A stretch of DNA of 64,000 nt, taken from Corbicula japonica. Its lineage: Eukaryota; Mollusca; Bivalvia; Venerida; Cyrenidae. The translations under genes and the position numbers were made by a program. The stretch is taken from NCBI GenBank assembly GCA_038501625.1, contig JAZAYU010000081.1:372001-436000 (forward strand). The letters are read 5' to 3'. Shown one piece after another: positions 35,601 through 46,800 of the stretch (positions are counted from its first letter, which is position 1; every line of letters starts with the position of its first letter). Under the pieces are notes generated by a model that saw only the letters and a program-made list of their open reading frames with translations, was not told the origin of the DNA and did not search any database.

Positions 35601-35676
35601 ACTCAGTCCTGACCTTTGCAAGTGGATCGCTGGAACAATGGGAGAGTGTAGAACAAAACAGAAGGAAAAGAGCTGA
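23477..35676 (+). CDS. Adenylate-kinase-like protein with degenerate active site, 8 coding exons, 420 aa
   Basis: Exons 23477-23627, 27050-27210, 27765-27941, 28289-28444, 28931-29120, 30455-30546, 31306-31416 and 35452-35676 join in frame with GT..AG borders. The N-terminus MGCGGS fits N-myristoylation at G2 with possible acylation of C3, so membrane attachment is likely. Residues 45-59 KIIFVFGGPGTKKGK mirror the adenylate kinase Walker A GGPGSGKGT: K57 is kept, but G56 and T59 positions are Lys. The DG(F/Y)PR box is reduced to DLMPN (135-139), so its Arg is lost. Residues 216-265 (RVVLYQNSVKHFMDFFVKR, then a VIWSKVCDFF helix) match the C-terminal adenylate kinase helix region. Residues about 266-420 are an extension I do not recognise. 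I infer a pseudo-enzyme or binding/regulatory protein. Nucleotide binding remains possible. Confidence 0.85.
24117..24978. other. Intron 1 of the AK-like gene, unremarkable part
   Basis: AT-rich intronic sequence. The minus-strand ORFs of 71-98 codons show no family resemblance. I see nothing else here. Confidence 0.5.
24979..25755. mobile_element. MITE family B copies, one split by a later insertion
   Basis: Family B arms (GAGATTGGAGACCAGTCTC, GCCATTTCAGTCAATCAG, CGGTCTCAAATCTCAAG) run to 25111. The element resumes at 25646 with TCAAGGATCTGATTGGCTAAAAT and ends with GAGATTTGAGGCTGGTCTCC. Joining the two sides across the insert restores the family B sequence CAAATCTCAAGGATCTGATT. Confidence 0.8.
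25112..25645. mobile_element. hAT-like non-autonomous element E4 (534 bp, 5-bp target duplication)
   Basis: The termini are CAGAGGTGTAGAATTCC and, inverted, CAGAGGTGTACCCACTTG. It is flanked by TCAAG on both sides (25107-25111 and 25646-25650) and sits inside a family B hairpin. Inside, several CACTCGACC/GGGCGAGT motifs occur near both ends. A short frame with YMSKCRNKMKITFF followed by a charged stretch (about 25416-25560, plus) could be the remnant of a hAT transposase N-terminus. Confidence 0.8.
26201..26224. repeat. Poly-C run (24 bases)
   Basis: Twenty-four C in a row on the plus strand in intron 1 of the AK-like gene, ended by GCC. The true length is uncertain because such runs are error-prone in sequencing. 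Confidence 0.95.
27050..27210 (+). CDS. AK-like exon 2 (P-loop)
   Basis: Residues 51-104. GGPGTKKGK, then ILDNLANVFGMEIINVENLI, equivalent to the adenylate kinase first helix and start of the NMP-binding part. Acceptor TTGCAG|GAGG; donor GAAG|GTAAAT, phase 0. Confidence 0.92.
27765..27941 (+). CDS. AK-like exon 3 (altered DGxPR box)
   Basis: Residues 105-163. LRMVSRALLAKEKAKYFIID leads into LMPN, where active kinases have G-F/Y-P-R. Acceptor TGTAG|CGTG; donor AAAG|GTGAGG. The ORF that runs on into the intron is not real beyond 27941. Confidence 0.92.
28289..28444 (+). CDS. AK-like exon 4
   Basis: Residues 164-215. FPISFAIHFVMPKEKVMNKL matches the adenylate kinase beta-strand with following helix. 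The rest is a polar Lys/Glu/Ser-rich linker in place of a clear lid with paired Arg. Acceptor TTTTTTCAG; donor ACAG|GTCAGT. Confidence 0.92.
28931..29120 (+). CDS. AK-like exon 5
   Basis: Residues 216-278 plus one base. KRVVLYQNSVKHFMDFFVKR and VTVDVSCGMPEVIWSKVCDF correspond to the family's RL..Y...PVI.FYEKRG...V.QVC region. Donor TTCG|GTAAGT. Confidence 0.93.
29172..29290. mobile_element. MITE family B copy (AK-like intron 5)
   Basis: TAAAAATGATTGGAGACCAGT on the left is answered by ACTGACCAATCAAAAACCAGAGTTTTGAGACTTG on the right, a diverged hairpin. Confidence 0.65.
30455..30546 (+). CDS. AK-like exon 6 (C-terminal extension)
   Basis: Residues 279-309, DQQDLEEIQFENYSLTMVKL and following, an acidic start and then KELVPDPTASV. 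Acceptor TTTACAG; donor TGTG|GTAAGA. No domain recognised. Confidence 0.9.
30557..30740. mobile_element. MITE family A copy, rearranged (AK-like intron 6)
   Basis: It starts AACTCTTTACTCCATAGATACACC just after the exon 6 donor. An internal palindrome around 30600-30640 (GCATGGGAAAACAG...CTGTTTTCCCCATGC) shows that two copies or arms are joined head to head. Confidence 0.72.
30753..30899. mobile_element. MITE family B, near-perfect hairpin copy
   Basis: The arms 30753-30825 and 30828-30899 pair almost completely around a two-base centre at 30826-30827 (GCGAC-CA-GTCGC). The phrase GATTGGCTGAAATGGCGAC is mirrored as GTCGCCATTTCAGCCAATC. Transcribed from the AK-like gene, it would give a stem of about 65 bp. 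Confidence 0.88.
31306..31416 (+). CDS. AK-like exon 7 (C-terminal extension)
   Basis: Residues 310-346, ELLLDETCRFIDNSDPHMRV and following, ending TKDLKKT. Acceptor CTGTAG; donor AACT|GTAAGT. The longer reading frame past 31416 enters the intron repeat array. Confidence 0.9.
31520..32790. repeat. Tandem repeat, ~155-bp unit, 8-9 copies (AK-like intron 7)
   Basis: TTTTGTCCGGAGCATAA recurs near 31521, 31677, 31830, 31984, 32140, 32296, 32449 and 32606, with the last, diverged copy near 32764. Each unit holds ATTCAAACTTCATACACTGAC, AGAGCACATTGGTAGG, CTCTACCTTGCC and AGAGTTATTCCCC. The array starts right after a CCGTCCGAAAC segment, the usual edge of such mollusc repeats. Confidence 0.92.
33132..34694. 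mobile_element. hAT-like non-autonomous element E2 (1.56 kb, 5-bp target duplication)
   Basis: It starts CAGGGTTTTTTTTCC and ends, read inverted, CAGGGGTTTTTTTAAGG. CTCTA flanks both sides (33127-33131 and 34695-34699). Sub-terminal GTCGGCGTCTTCCCC and AGCGTCTTCCCC are shared but in the same orientation. A 15-base poly-G run lies at 34219-34233. The 164-codon minus-strand frame crossing 33132 spans the element border and so is not a gene. Confidence 0.75.
34720..35352. mobile_element. Cluster of three MITE family A copies (AK-like intron 7)
   Basis: Copies at about 34720-34930, 34928-35167 and 35200-35352 lie end to end, the first two sharing a TTAACC terminus. Each has the AGTGTAGATCCAGATCA and CTGATCTGGATCTACACTG type boxes. 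Confidence 0.8.
35452..35676 (+). CDS. AK-like exon 8 with stop codon
   Basis: Residues 347-420 and TGA at 35674-35676. KAIQFHEAGGDCKLSRYCTL begins a Cys-containing segment (GGDCKLSRYC, NEVCLFPN, SPDLCKW, GECRTKQ) that ends in a Lys-rich tail. The first base is fixed by the acceptor ATTTCAG and phase 0 from exon 7. Confidence 0.88.
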   Translation, partial: KSQKAIQFHEAGGDCKLSRYCTLNVTSKGDPVELQAVASLQNEVCLFPNTLSPDLCKWIAGTMGECRTKQKEKS

Positions 35677-36211
35677 GGTCCTGGAAATGTTAGAATTGTG
35701 TGCTGATTTTCAAGAGTCTGGCCCCAAGATTATAAAACTGAGGTTTTTGAAACCAGTCTTGAATCTCAAAGATCTGATTGGCTGAAATGGAGTGGGTTCC
35801 ATTATCAGTTTTATAATCTTGTGGCCAGAGTCTTGAGATTAGAGAAATTAGGCAATCTTGATCATTTGTTACCAAATTACTTGTGCTGATTTTGTTATTT
35901 TGTTCTTTCAGCTGTTAGAAAAATGAGTTTTAAGTTGTGTTTCTTCATTTCTGTGTAAATTATACATATGCAGATGATGGAGAAGTCTGTTGGGAATTGC
36001 CTTTTACTCCATAAAGATACCTTTATTGCATGGGTAAACAGTGTAGAACTAAATTAGCTTGCACATCCATGCAATCTGATCAGGATCTATGCTGTTCACT
36101 TTTAGATTTATTAGGTTATTTCTGACCAAGATCTGTGCAGATCCTGATCAGACAGCATGGATCTGCCTGCTGATATGGATCTATACTAGTCAGTGTATTC
36201 CAAACAGACTA

Positions 36212-36398
36212 AACCATTCACCCTTTTCTCCATATATATGATCAGGATCTACACTGTTATTTTAGATTCATTAGGTTATTTCTGACCAAGATGCAACCAG
36301 TGCAGATCCAGATCAGACAGCAACAAATCTGCTGGATGATCTGGATCTACACTGGTGGCACATGCATTAAAACACATATATATGGAGTAAAGGGTTAA
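36212..36398. mobile_element. MITE family A copy
   Basis: It starts AACCATTCACCCTTTTCTCC and ends GGAGTAAAGGGTTAA, with GTGCAGATCCAGATCAGAC and TGATCTGGATCTACACTGG inside. Confidence 0.8.
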
Positions 36399-39012
36399 AT
36401 AGGGTGTTATTTTTCATCTGCAAGGATGACATGTTAGTTTTGGAGTTGTGTGGAATGATGTTACAGAGTTATATTGCTGTTCTTTCAGATGTTTGGTAAA
36501 TACATGTGCTGATTCTGTTTTTTAATCTGTTACTTGCTGCTCATACTGATCTTTTCTAGTCTCGTACCATTATCGGGTAGAAAATGAATGTGCTGGTTTT
36601 TAGCTGTTCCATTTATTTTTCGAAAATTACATTTTTAAGTACTAAAATTGTTTGTCATTTGCTTTTTAAAAATGACTTTCACTGAATTTAGTTGTGTTCC
36701 TTCATTTTTTGTTTATGTTTTTATTCTGTTAATTCATTTAATATTTAGTTGTAATCCAGTGAGATGTGTTTAAGATCCAGTCGTATTCTTTATCTATTTT
36801 AACCCTTAACACCACAGATACACCTTTTATCATGGGAGACCAGTGTAGATCCAGACTACCAGATCGGATTTTAATTTCTTATAATTAATAGTAACTGTTT
36901 CCCTTTACTTGGTACATATGGCCTAAAACAGTTTCCATTAACCCAACCCAACATTAAAAAAACGTTAATTTCTAGTAAGTTACAAAATAAAAAGCTCTTT
37001 ATTTGTGTTGATGATCCACGTGGTCAACCGGTATTCTGATTTATAGTCAGAAATCAACGCCATCAGATCAGAATCTACAGAGTGTACTAATAGATTCAAT
37101 AGGTTATTTCTGATCTACACTGATTTCCCGTCTGCTAAAAGGCATATCAATGGAGTAAACGGTTATAGTGGTGTAATGTTTCCTCCCCAGATATACATGT
37201 AGTGGTTTATGGAGTGAAGAGCTGGAGACCATTCACTGATCTCATTTTGGAGACTGAGCTCAATTTCTATCGAGATTTGGGCAAATGATCATAAACTGAG
37301 ATTGGAGACCAGTCTCAAATTTCAAGCATCTGTTTGGCCTAAATGAAGACATTTTTTAAAATTTGCAATGAAGATCTAACCTTTGTTCATGATAGTTTTA
37401 CCACTTTTACTTTTTAGTTGTATTATATTTTATTTCAAGGTATGATTTCATCTTTATTTATTTTAAATGAAGACATATTTTTAATGTGCAATGAAGATTT
37501 ACCCTGTGTTCATGATACTATTGCCACTATTTGTATTCAGTATAGATATATGTATTTTTTGCTGTATCTTTTAAGAATTTACTTTCACCTCTGTTTTTAT
37601 ACATGAAAAAAATGCATTCCATTTCTGCTCAGTGTAAATATCATTGTTTATTTTTATTATTATTATTATTATTATTATGTAGGATTTATTGTTGCATTTT
37701 CTTGCAATGATATATTGTAAAATGATTTAGTTTTTGGGCATTAAATTTTGAGGTTTCACTTTAACCTTTCTGATAAGGATTTGAAAAAGTTGTAAAAACT
37801 TGATGTGTTGTGTAGATTGTTAATGCTTACCTCCTTGGGATATGGCTGATATCCTTTGGTGAAGAGTGTAGATACAAATCAGCTGGAACATTCATGCCAT
37901 CTGATTAGGATCTAAAAAGCGAACCTTGTATATCCTGATCAGACAAACACTTGTGCAGTGTGCAGATCCTGATCAGATGACACAGACTGGATCTACACTG
38001 GTTGCAGGCGTAAAAACAAATATATGGAGTAAAGGGTTAATCTCAAACCTATATTTACAAGTTTACAGTGAACTTTGCTAAGCTCTCACAATGCTGAGGT
38101 GATGGGACCAGCTAAGCATTTGAAGCCAGTGTAGACCCAGATTAGTCGAAGCCAGTGTAAACCCAGATTAGTCAGACTATCAGGGTCTACAATACTCTAG
38201 TCAGTTTTCATCAATTATTTCCTTCATTACAAAGAATGACCATTTCTTTGCACTCATTAACAGGGATAGGCAGAACATGGCCCAAGATCATAAAACTGAG
38301 ATTGGAGAAATGTCTCCAATCTAAAGCATCTGATTGGTTGAAATGGTGTCTTGTCCCCCTTTTAACCAGTCGGGGCTGAAGATTATAAAACTGAAATTGG
38401 AGTCCATTCTGGAATCTCGATCATTTAGATCCTTGAGATTTGAGACTGGTTTGACATGTTGCATCGTCAATTTTTGTTAACTTCGGCCCAGATTCTCGAG
38501 ATTAGGGAAATGCTTCAGGATCATAGGCCCATGTGAAGGTTTGTACCGCCATGATATTCAAGTCTCATGATCTCACTATATACATACTTGCACTCCTGAA
38601 CATGGTTGATTTTTTTATGCTTTTTATTTGTTTCAATTCTATATTTAGGTTGAAAGATATATTATATAAAGGATATATTTGTTCTTAGATTATGTCTATA
38701 AAACAGGAAATATTTTTCTGAACTGTAAAATCAGATATCATTTCAGCATTATCGTTTGTGGTTTCTAAAACTGTGATTTTTTGTTTTTTCATTACCTTTA
38801 TTATAGTTTTAGAGTTGGTGTATTTACTTAGATTGTGTATTTTGTTTTCTGTAAGATCTGTTATATTTTAATAGATAAACCAACGACCATTTTGTGTGTT
38901 CGAACAATACTGGAACATTAGTCAAAGGGTAATTGTTAACAAACTTGTTGTAGGGTAATTTTTGACTTGTCGCTAGAGATTTTTTTATTTAACTTCATTG
39001 GTTCATTGGAGT

Positions 39013-39235
39013 TTAACCCTTTACTTCATAGATAAACTTGCTTGGGCAAGCAGTTTAGATCAGCTGGCTTAACCATGCTGTCTGATTAGGATCTAAACTG
39101 TACGCTTTAAGATTTAATTAGGTTATTTCTGACCAAGAGGCAAACATTGTAGATCAAGATCAGATGTGGTTGCTGATCTGGATTTAAATTGGTCTCCAGT
39201 GTGATTAAAGGCATATATATGGAGTGAAGGGTTAA
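39013..39235. mobile_element. MITE family A copy
   Basis: It is bounded by TTAACCCTTTACTTC and GGAGTGAAGGGTTAA. The internal GATCTGG boxes are partly decayed (AGTTTAGATCAGC, CTGATCTGGATTTAAATTGG). Confidence 0.82.
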
Positions 39236-40637
39236 CTGGTTGTCAAAGTATATTAAGCCAAAGGTTATGGCATATTGTTACAAAGCATTTGTTAAGGACA
39301 TTTTGTTGTTTTAATTAAATAGAAAATTATTATCTATTACAGAGTTCTTCTTTTTTCGGTGCTGGAATGACTAATACACTCTGAGAACAACAGCTCTAAT
39401 TAGTCGGTCAATCCCATAGGAACCTAAAACTTGTTTTAGATTTTTTTTTATCAAAAATATGAAGTCACTCATGAAATTCAGAGAAACAGGCACATTTCCT
39501 GTTTCATTTTGAATTTTCAGCGATATAACTTTCTTCTTGGGAATCTTAAGCTACTGACAACATCTTAGAACACATTCAGCATTAATTTCTTGCTCTTTAT
39601 CAAATATTGGACTGTTTCTGACTGCTTGGGCAAGTGATTGCACTGCCGCCCAACATCTTAAATTCAACAATTTCAGCTAGAAATATATATGTACCAACTA
39701 CCAAGGTCAATTTTGGTTATTTTTATCAAAAATCTGATTTAAATTAAACATGATTAGATGGTGGAAATGACCTTGAAACAAGATTGTCTACAACAGAAAT
39801 TTTTCTATGATCTCTTTCAGTTCATTGGAATGTGGGATATCCCTGCAACAGATACACTTGTACCATTCTTACAGGCAAATGTGCCAGCCTATGTGTGGAA
39901 TGGGTATGCCAATCTTGTTGGCAGTAAAAGGGTTAAAGAGCATATGAATCCTAAATGCCATGTCTCCTAGTACGCACCGTCTTAATTTGCCATTGGAGCA
40001 AAGATGTGACTGAATCCGCTGTTCATATTTTTGAAATTCTACAGCAACAAATCAACAAAGCACAGTTCTTCAATTTGTATGCTGACCCCATTACTCTCTT
40101 ATTGTTTTGGCATGCGTAGTGCAACTACAGGCGATACCAACGTGTGGCTGCAGTGATGCTTGAGATGTTACTGTGTACACCATGGCGTTCTGCATTTCTC
40201 TTGGATGCCATGGGATTGCTCCTAAATGCGACCCTAGTGTGTTTAAGCATAGTACAAACAATAAAAAATGGGGCAGTATCAGTTTTTCAATATCAAAACA
40301 CACAAATTCAACAAATGTATTTCTTTATTACTGTAAATACAGTAGGTACATCTACTGCTCACAGCAAAACTAAATAACAAACTATATTTATTTAAATATT
40401 AGTGTTTCTTTTCAATGCACATCGGTATCGACAGCAACAAGTTCATGAGCACTAACGAGTTTTGACATATCAAGTTTTAAGTTATTTTTTTGCAACATTT
40501 TTTAATTTTCATTTTGAGATACACATTGTTTACCGAGTATAAAGTTCATCACCAATTCAAATTCTGTAAAACAACATATCACACAGTTGTTATGCCCATT
40601 CAATATCAAATTAAACTTTAAGCACTTTCAAACACGG

Positions 40638-40826
40638 TTAATCAAGAGTTGGAAACAACTGTGTAGGTCTTTCTGGTTTTAAAAGAATGCCTTTCTTTTC
40701 AGTGAATATTCCTGCACCAACGTATGGTTTAGACATGAATTCTATAATTTCTTCAATGTTTTCCGGCATCACTCCAAGGTCTTTTAATGTGGGCAGCATT
40801 GGATCTAATTCATCATTTACTGTTTC
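40638..40826 (-). CDS. NDUFA9: NDUFA9 exon 11 with stop codon
   Basis: Residues 342-403: [20 protein letters not shown] then [19 protein letters not shown] and a tail ending [17 protein letters not shown] matches human LPGLEDLGI. Stop TAA at 40640-40638. Minus-strand AATAAA signals are at 40387-40392 and 40324-40329. Confidence 0.92.
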   Translation of the reverse strand, partial: ETVNDELDPMLPTLKDLGVMPENIEEIIEFMSKPYVGAGIFTEKKGILLKPERPTQLFPTLD

Positions 40827-43800
40827 CTGTAATAAAATAACCATTCATTTTAATAATGTTGGAAATTAAACATGTTTAATATACAATGTATTTCAATTAT
40901 AGTTCAAATATATATATTTACATTCCTATTGATTTCTTCGTTTAAAAAAATTTGGTTCAATTTGCATGAATCGCATGACCCGTAATGACGTCGGTAACGT
41001 CATGGCTGTTACTATTGAAAACTCCCACGTATTACTCCCCCTTTTCACTTCATACTAAGTTTTGAAAGTGTTCAACTTAAGTTTATTTAATGAAAAAAAT
41101 GAATAAAATGTAAATATAAGTAGCGCGCTTTATGGATTTGCCAGCTCTTGCGTGCACGTCCAATCTCCATGAACCGCACCAAAATAAGAATCATTCCTTA
41201 AATGTAAGATGCAATATAAGAAGGTAAAAACAAATCTACACTTAAGAACTGTTTCGAGTTAATGTAACAATATTGAGCCAGTTCGGTTTGACTTATCTTA
41301 GGGGTTAGCTTTTGAAATAGAGGGGTCATTGCATAGGAACGGGTGGCAACCAGATTGTTGCAGATCTGGGTTTTTGGAGAATACACTTCATTTATTTGCA
41401 AGTATCAAGTAAATATTTACATTATGAATGCTTATGACCATTTTATCCCGATTTCCCTTACATCGAAATGACCATATTTGTGGGTCAAAAGTAGAAAATC
41501 AAATTTGCTTGCATCAAAATGCCAGATTCAGCATCCCAGGACACCACCACTCACTGCCATTGTTCTGGCTGTAGGGGCACATCAATCTATTGCAAATGAA
41601 CAGGCTGAGAAACTATATTAAATGCTTTATCAGATGGAAAAAGTATTCATGAATGTTTGCAATCACACATTTATCGGAGAGCAAAACACACAACCATCAA
41701 CCCACAAAGTGCTGAGCACAGAATTTGTAAATTAATAAAACCAGAGAAAACCCATCTGCACAGTCAATGTCAACATTTTATTAAATTCAGTTAATTATAG
41801 AATAAAAGAATAGTGTAGATCTAGATCACCCAGAACATCCCGCACATAGGTTTCAAATGTGACAAACGCTGTGCTTAGCACCAACAAGGTTAAGAAATAA
41901 AGTGCACCTTTTCTAACATATCCAGAGTGATCCTAGGTAATGGAAAACTTAATGTCTTGTAGATAGTCTCCCTCAACATGGCTTTTAATCTGAAAAAGGT
42001 AATAAATTTCATGACATTCATAATTTAATAATTTTCAAAGAACATATTCACACTACTGAACAAACATGGAAAACGAACCAATATATTTATATTATTTTTA
42101 ATTTTAATATTAACAAGAGCCAGTCGGAAACGACAGCACGCTCGACTATTCGAAGTCAGACATATTTAAGCACATTTAAAACTGGGCTTCATTTAAACTG
42201 GGGAGTGATTCAGGAGTTTATGACACCCAACACACACACACATGAACAAGTTTCTTAATCCAAGTTAGGAAATCAATAAATTACACTTAATTTATTATTG
42301 TAGTTTTTTTAGAGGGTTTACACAACCCAGTCCATACACCCCTGTCCACCTATAGTGTGGTGTAGTATAGTAAGGTATGGTATTGTTGTTGGTGGTGTTG
42401 TTGACGGTGTTGTTGGTGGTGTTGTTGTTGGTGGTGTTGTTGGTGTTGTTGTTGTTATTAGGGTTTTTGTTGGTTGTGTTGTTGGTGTTGTTGGTGGTGG
42501 TGGTGGTGTCGTTGTCAGTGTTGTTGCTGTTGGTGGTGGTTGTTGATGCTATTGTTGGTGTTGATGTTGTTGTTGGTGGTGTTGTTGACGGTGTTGTTGG
42601 TGGTGTAGTTGTTGTTATTTGTGTTATTGTTGGTGTTATTGTTGGTGGTGGTGTTGGTGGTTTGTGGTGGGGCGTGGTGGTAGTGTGGTGTGGTGTGGTG
42701 GGTGGTGGTGGGTGGGTGGTGGTGATGGGTAGTGGTAGGGGGTGGTGGTGGGTGGGTGGGGGTGGGGTGGGTGGGGTGGTGGTGGGTGGGTGGGTGGGGT
42801 GGTGGTGGGTGGGTGGGTGGGTCTGGGGTGGATGGGGGTGGTGGGTGGGTGTGGGTGGTGGTGGTGGGTTGTGGTGTGGTGTGGTGTGGTGTGGTGGGTG
42901 GTGGTGGGTGGGTGGGTGGGTGTGGGGTGGGTGGTGGTGGTGGAAGGTGGTGGTGGGAGGTGGGTGTGGGGTGGGTGGGTGTGGGTGTGGGGTGGTGGTG
43001 GGTGGGTGGTGGTGGTGGGGGTGGTGGTGGGTGGGTGGGGTGGTGAGGTGTGGTGTGGTGTCGTGTGGTGTCGTGTGGTGTGGTGCCGTGCCGTGCCGTA
43101 CAGTGCCGTGCCGTACCGTACCGTACAGTACAGTACAGTACAGTACAGTATAACCACTCAACACTTTCAACCAAAGTATGTTAAGTACATCTGTTTTAAA
43201 CCTTTTCTATAGCATTACCTATGAGAAACACTAACATTGAAACTTTAACCATAATTTCTAAGTCTTAATTCTAATTTCTAAGCGAAAAAGGGCAAAAATT
43301 AAATAAAAAAAGCAAGGATGAGTCATGGGCCTTTGAAAATCAACCTGATGTAAGATAAAATAAAGGTATACAAAGTTTTAAAGTTGTTGTTTTAATAGAA
43401 TGAAAGATATGAGGTTTCACCACCTTGCACGCAAACTTTAACCTTAATTTCTAAGTCTAAAAAGGGCAATAATTTGATATAAATCAAAGAAAGAGTTATG
43501 GTTCTTGGCATACATAGTCATGGTCATGATATTGAACAAGTTTCAAAGCTATAGTACAAGAAGTATGAAAGTAACTAGCTTGCACGCAAACTTTAACCTG
43601 AAATTCTAAGTTGAAAAAGGGCCATAATTTGATTAAAAATTAAAGAAAGAGTTATGGTTCTTGGCATACATAGTCAGGGTCATGATGGTAAACAAGTGTT
43701 GAAAGTTTCAAAGCTATAGTACAAGAAGTATGAAAGTAACTAGCTTGCACGCAAACTTTAACCTGAAATTCTAAGTCCAAAAAGGGCTATAATTTTAATA

Positions 43801-46800
43801 AAATGAAAGTTAAGAGTTTTGGTTCTTGGCATACACACTTGGGAGATGATGATGAACAAGTGTGCCAAGTTTCAAAGTTGTAGTATAAGTAGTATTGAAG
43901 TTATGTGTTTGTACAGTAGCTTGCACGCAAACTTAAACCTGAAATTCTAAGTCGAAAAAAGGGCCATAATTTGATCAAAATGAAAGTTAGAGTTATGGTT
44001 TTTGGCATACACGATCGGGACATGATGATGAACAAGTGTGCCGAGTTTCAAAGCTGTAGTATAAGTAGTATTGAAGTTATGTGTTTGTACAGTAGCTTGC
44101 ACGCAAACTTTAACCTGAAATTCAAAGTCAAAAAAGGGCCATAATTTGATCAAAATGAAAGTTAGAGTTATGGTTCTTGGCATACACACTCGGGACATGA
44201 TGATGAACAAGTGTGCCAAATTTCAAAGCTGTAGTATAAGTTGTATTGAAGTTATGTGTCTGTACATTTGCTTGCACGCAATCTTTAACCTGAAATTCTA
44301 AGTCGAAAAAGGGCCATAATTTGATCAAAATGAAAGTTAGAGTTATGGTTCTTGGCATACATACTCAGGACATGATGATGAACAAGTGTGCCAAGTTTTA
44401 AAGCTGTAGCTATAGTAGATTTTAAGATATCAGTAGGTTGCACGCAAACTTTAACCAAAGTTTTTTGTTTAAGTTCACTTTTTCTCAGTTACTAGCATGT
44501 TATCATCATGACAGATAATCCATCATTTTTAGCTTCTCCATACAAAGCTATTAATTATTACAACAAAACAATCCTTTTAAAGAATATGTTTGTGACACAT
44601 CTCCTATCCAATCAACTTTATCTTTTATAGGCAATACGAATGTACAAACTTACCTGATTCTCCAAGAATCATCTCGAAGCATGATTTCTTTATCTCTGCA
44701 CAAATAGATGTATTCTATCAAGTCGGCTAACTTATAAGCACATGGCCTGAAATGGACAAAAGTAATTAAGTGTATTTACCTACCATTTGATACTTTTACA
44801 TATACAAGGAAGCAGATCACTTTTGTTTTACTGTAAACTGGGAAAAAAAAAGAGTGTAATGAGGGTTCGGTTAAACCCTTTACTCTATATACACACCTTT
44901 ATGGCATGGGCAAACAGTGTAGATCCAGATCAGCCAGCACTTTCATACTGTCTGATCAGGATCTGCACTGTTTGCTATTTGATTTATTAGGTTACTTCTG
45001 ACCAAAAAGCTACCAGTGCAGATGTGCCGGCTGATCTGGATCTACACTGGTCGCACATGCGTAAAAATGTGTATATATGGAGGAGGGTTAATCCTTTAAT
45101 CCACAGATATATAGCTGTTATCCTTTGGCAAACAGTGTAGATCCAGATCAGCTGGCTCATCCTTGTCATCTTATCAAGATCTAAACTGCTTTTTTTATTT
45201 AGAAGTTTGTTTTCTAACCAAAAAGTGAACAGAGTAAATCCTTATCACAAGACATGAATGCATCGGCAGATCTGGATCTACAATGTTCACACATGATAAA
45301 ACCTGTATATGAGCAGTGAAGCGTTGAAAGGTACATCACTGGGTAAGTGTGTGGCTAGCAATGATGTAAGAAGAGACTCAAATACCGGTAATAATATATC
45401 AATTATCTAGCCTTAACTTAAATAGGAGGATCTGACATCTTGATTATGCAATAGTCATCAATGACATAAATTTGGTTTAAAATTCCAAATCAATTCTGAT
45501 ATTGCAAAATTTTTAATTTATTACATCTTGTAACACACAATAATGTTTTTATGATGGTAAATCAATCTATGTTTGCTCTGTTTATGGACTAACTTAAACT
45601 TACCCTACACACTGGTAAGTTTTCCCTGGAGCAGTTGGGTCAGATAAAGCCGCCATTATTCCTACAGCAACATCTTTTGTCTAAAAATAAACAAGAATAA
45701 GTAGATAAGCAACAGTAGAATCGTCATAGGCATACATTTACAAAACTGAAATAATTTATACGAACAACCTATGAAACTTATGAGAATTTGAAGTTATAAT
45801 TAAATGTTCTTTAATGGCCAATGAGGTAGCTAAAGTTAGGATAAAACAATACACTCTTGCTACACATCTGTTGCACTTCGTTCATTGAAATAAAATTTAA
45901 TCAGCTTGGCCCCTAAGACCGTTTGTGTGAAGTAAAAAATCCTGGAGAACTGAAAGACAGTATGCATATTTTACTAGGTCTCAGCCATGAACATAAATTT
46001 CATTGGTAAGATTATTTAACTTTGTCAAAACCACAAACACAAATTCTATTGATAAAAGGATTTACAAACCATTAAAACTTACTCTGATGGGCATTCTAAT
46101 GGTTTCTTCTCCCAGACGCCACAGTGTTAACACTCTCCTGACTGGATGGCTTGACATTGGGAAAAACTCTCGACGACTTCTTGCTAAAATGTAGATAAAA
46201 TCATTTTTGGATTGGAATAATTGGTCTTAATCAAACCCCAATAATTTGCTCTGATTACAACCAGAACTAGTCAATAATATAATGTAAAATTTTATAAGAA
46301 AGAATATGATTTATCAAGGCTCCATCATTTAGGAAAACATAGACCAAAAGGGGGCTCTGACCAGGAAAAATTATCTCCCAGAAATGTGCTCCAGAAGTAG
46401 CCCAGTATGTTTAAAGAAGACTTGTGTAGTCCCTTACTTAAATTTATCGGTACTTTCTTCAGCAGGGGTATAAACTAATCCACAATGATATATGTTGACT
46501 TACTGCCAAAGGTTTTTAGCAGTGGATGTATGGACTTCATAAATTTCCACTACATGTATTTTCACTTATTTTGAAGTCTCAAATTCAAATTTAAACTCTG
46601 AAAATAATAATTGTTTTCTGTTAAATTTAAACAGCCATTGAATAGCAACAAATCCAAAACGGATTTTAAATAACCTGCATCTATTTTTCGTTAAATTGCA
46701 TACATGTTCATGTCTTTTCCAGAATGGTACCTAAAGCACGAATCATATATGATGAACCATGTTTTTTATTGAAATTTAGATTTGGTGCTAACTTTTCACT

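Larger units (their letters stand above)
35677..40637. other. 3' flank between the convergent AK-like and NDUFA9 genes, repeat-rich
   Basis: It probably includes the AK-like 3' UTR, whose end I could not locate. Family B copies lie at about 35718-35826, 37258-37345 and 38276-38530, and family A copies at about 35999-36210, 36212-36398, 36800-37165, 37840-38042 and 39013-39235. A short ATT microsatellite lies near 37648-37678. A 70-codon frame at 39758-39970 and nearby frames at 40144-40377 look like neither repeat nor a gene I know. Confidence 0.6.

Noticed and set aside
39758..39970. 70-codon ORF MVEMTLKQDCLQQKFF...
   Set aside because: Reads somewhat like protein but has no recognisable family and no neighbouring exon in phase. 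The last part overlaps a family A-like AAAGGGTTAAA end.
42295..43212. Five long overlapping ORFs (up to 291 codons) on both strands
   Set aside because: They translate the G-rich minisatellite (His/Pro/Thr or Gly/Val/Trp runs) in several frames at once. They are a composition artefact within an NDUFA9 intron.
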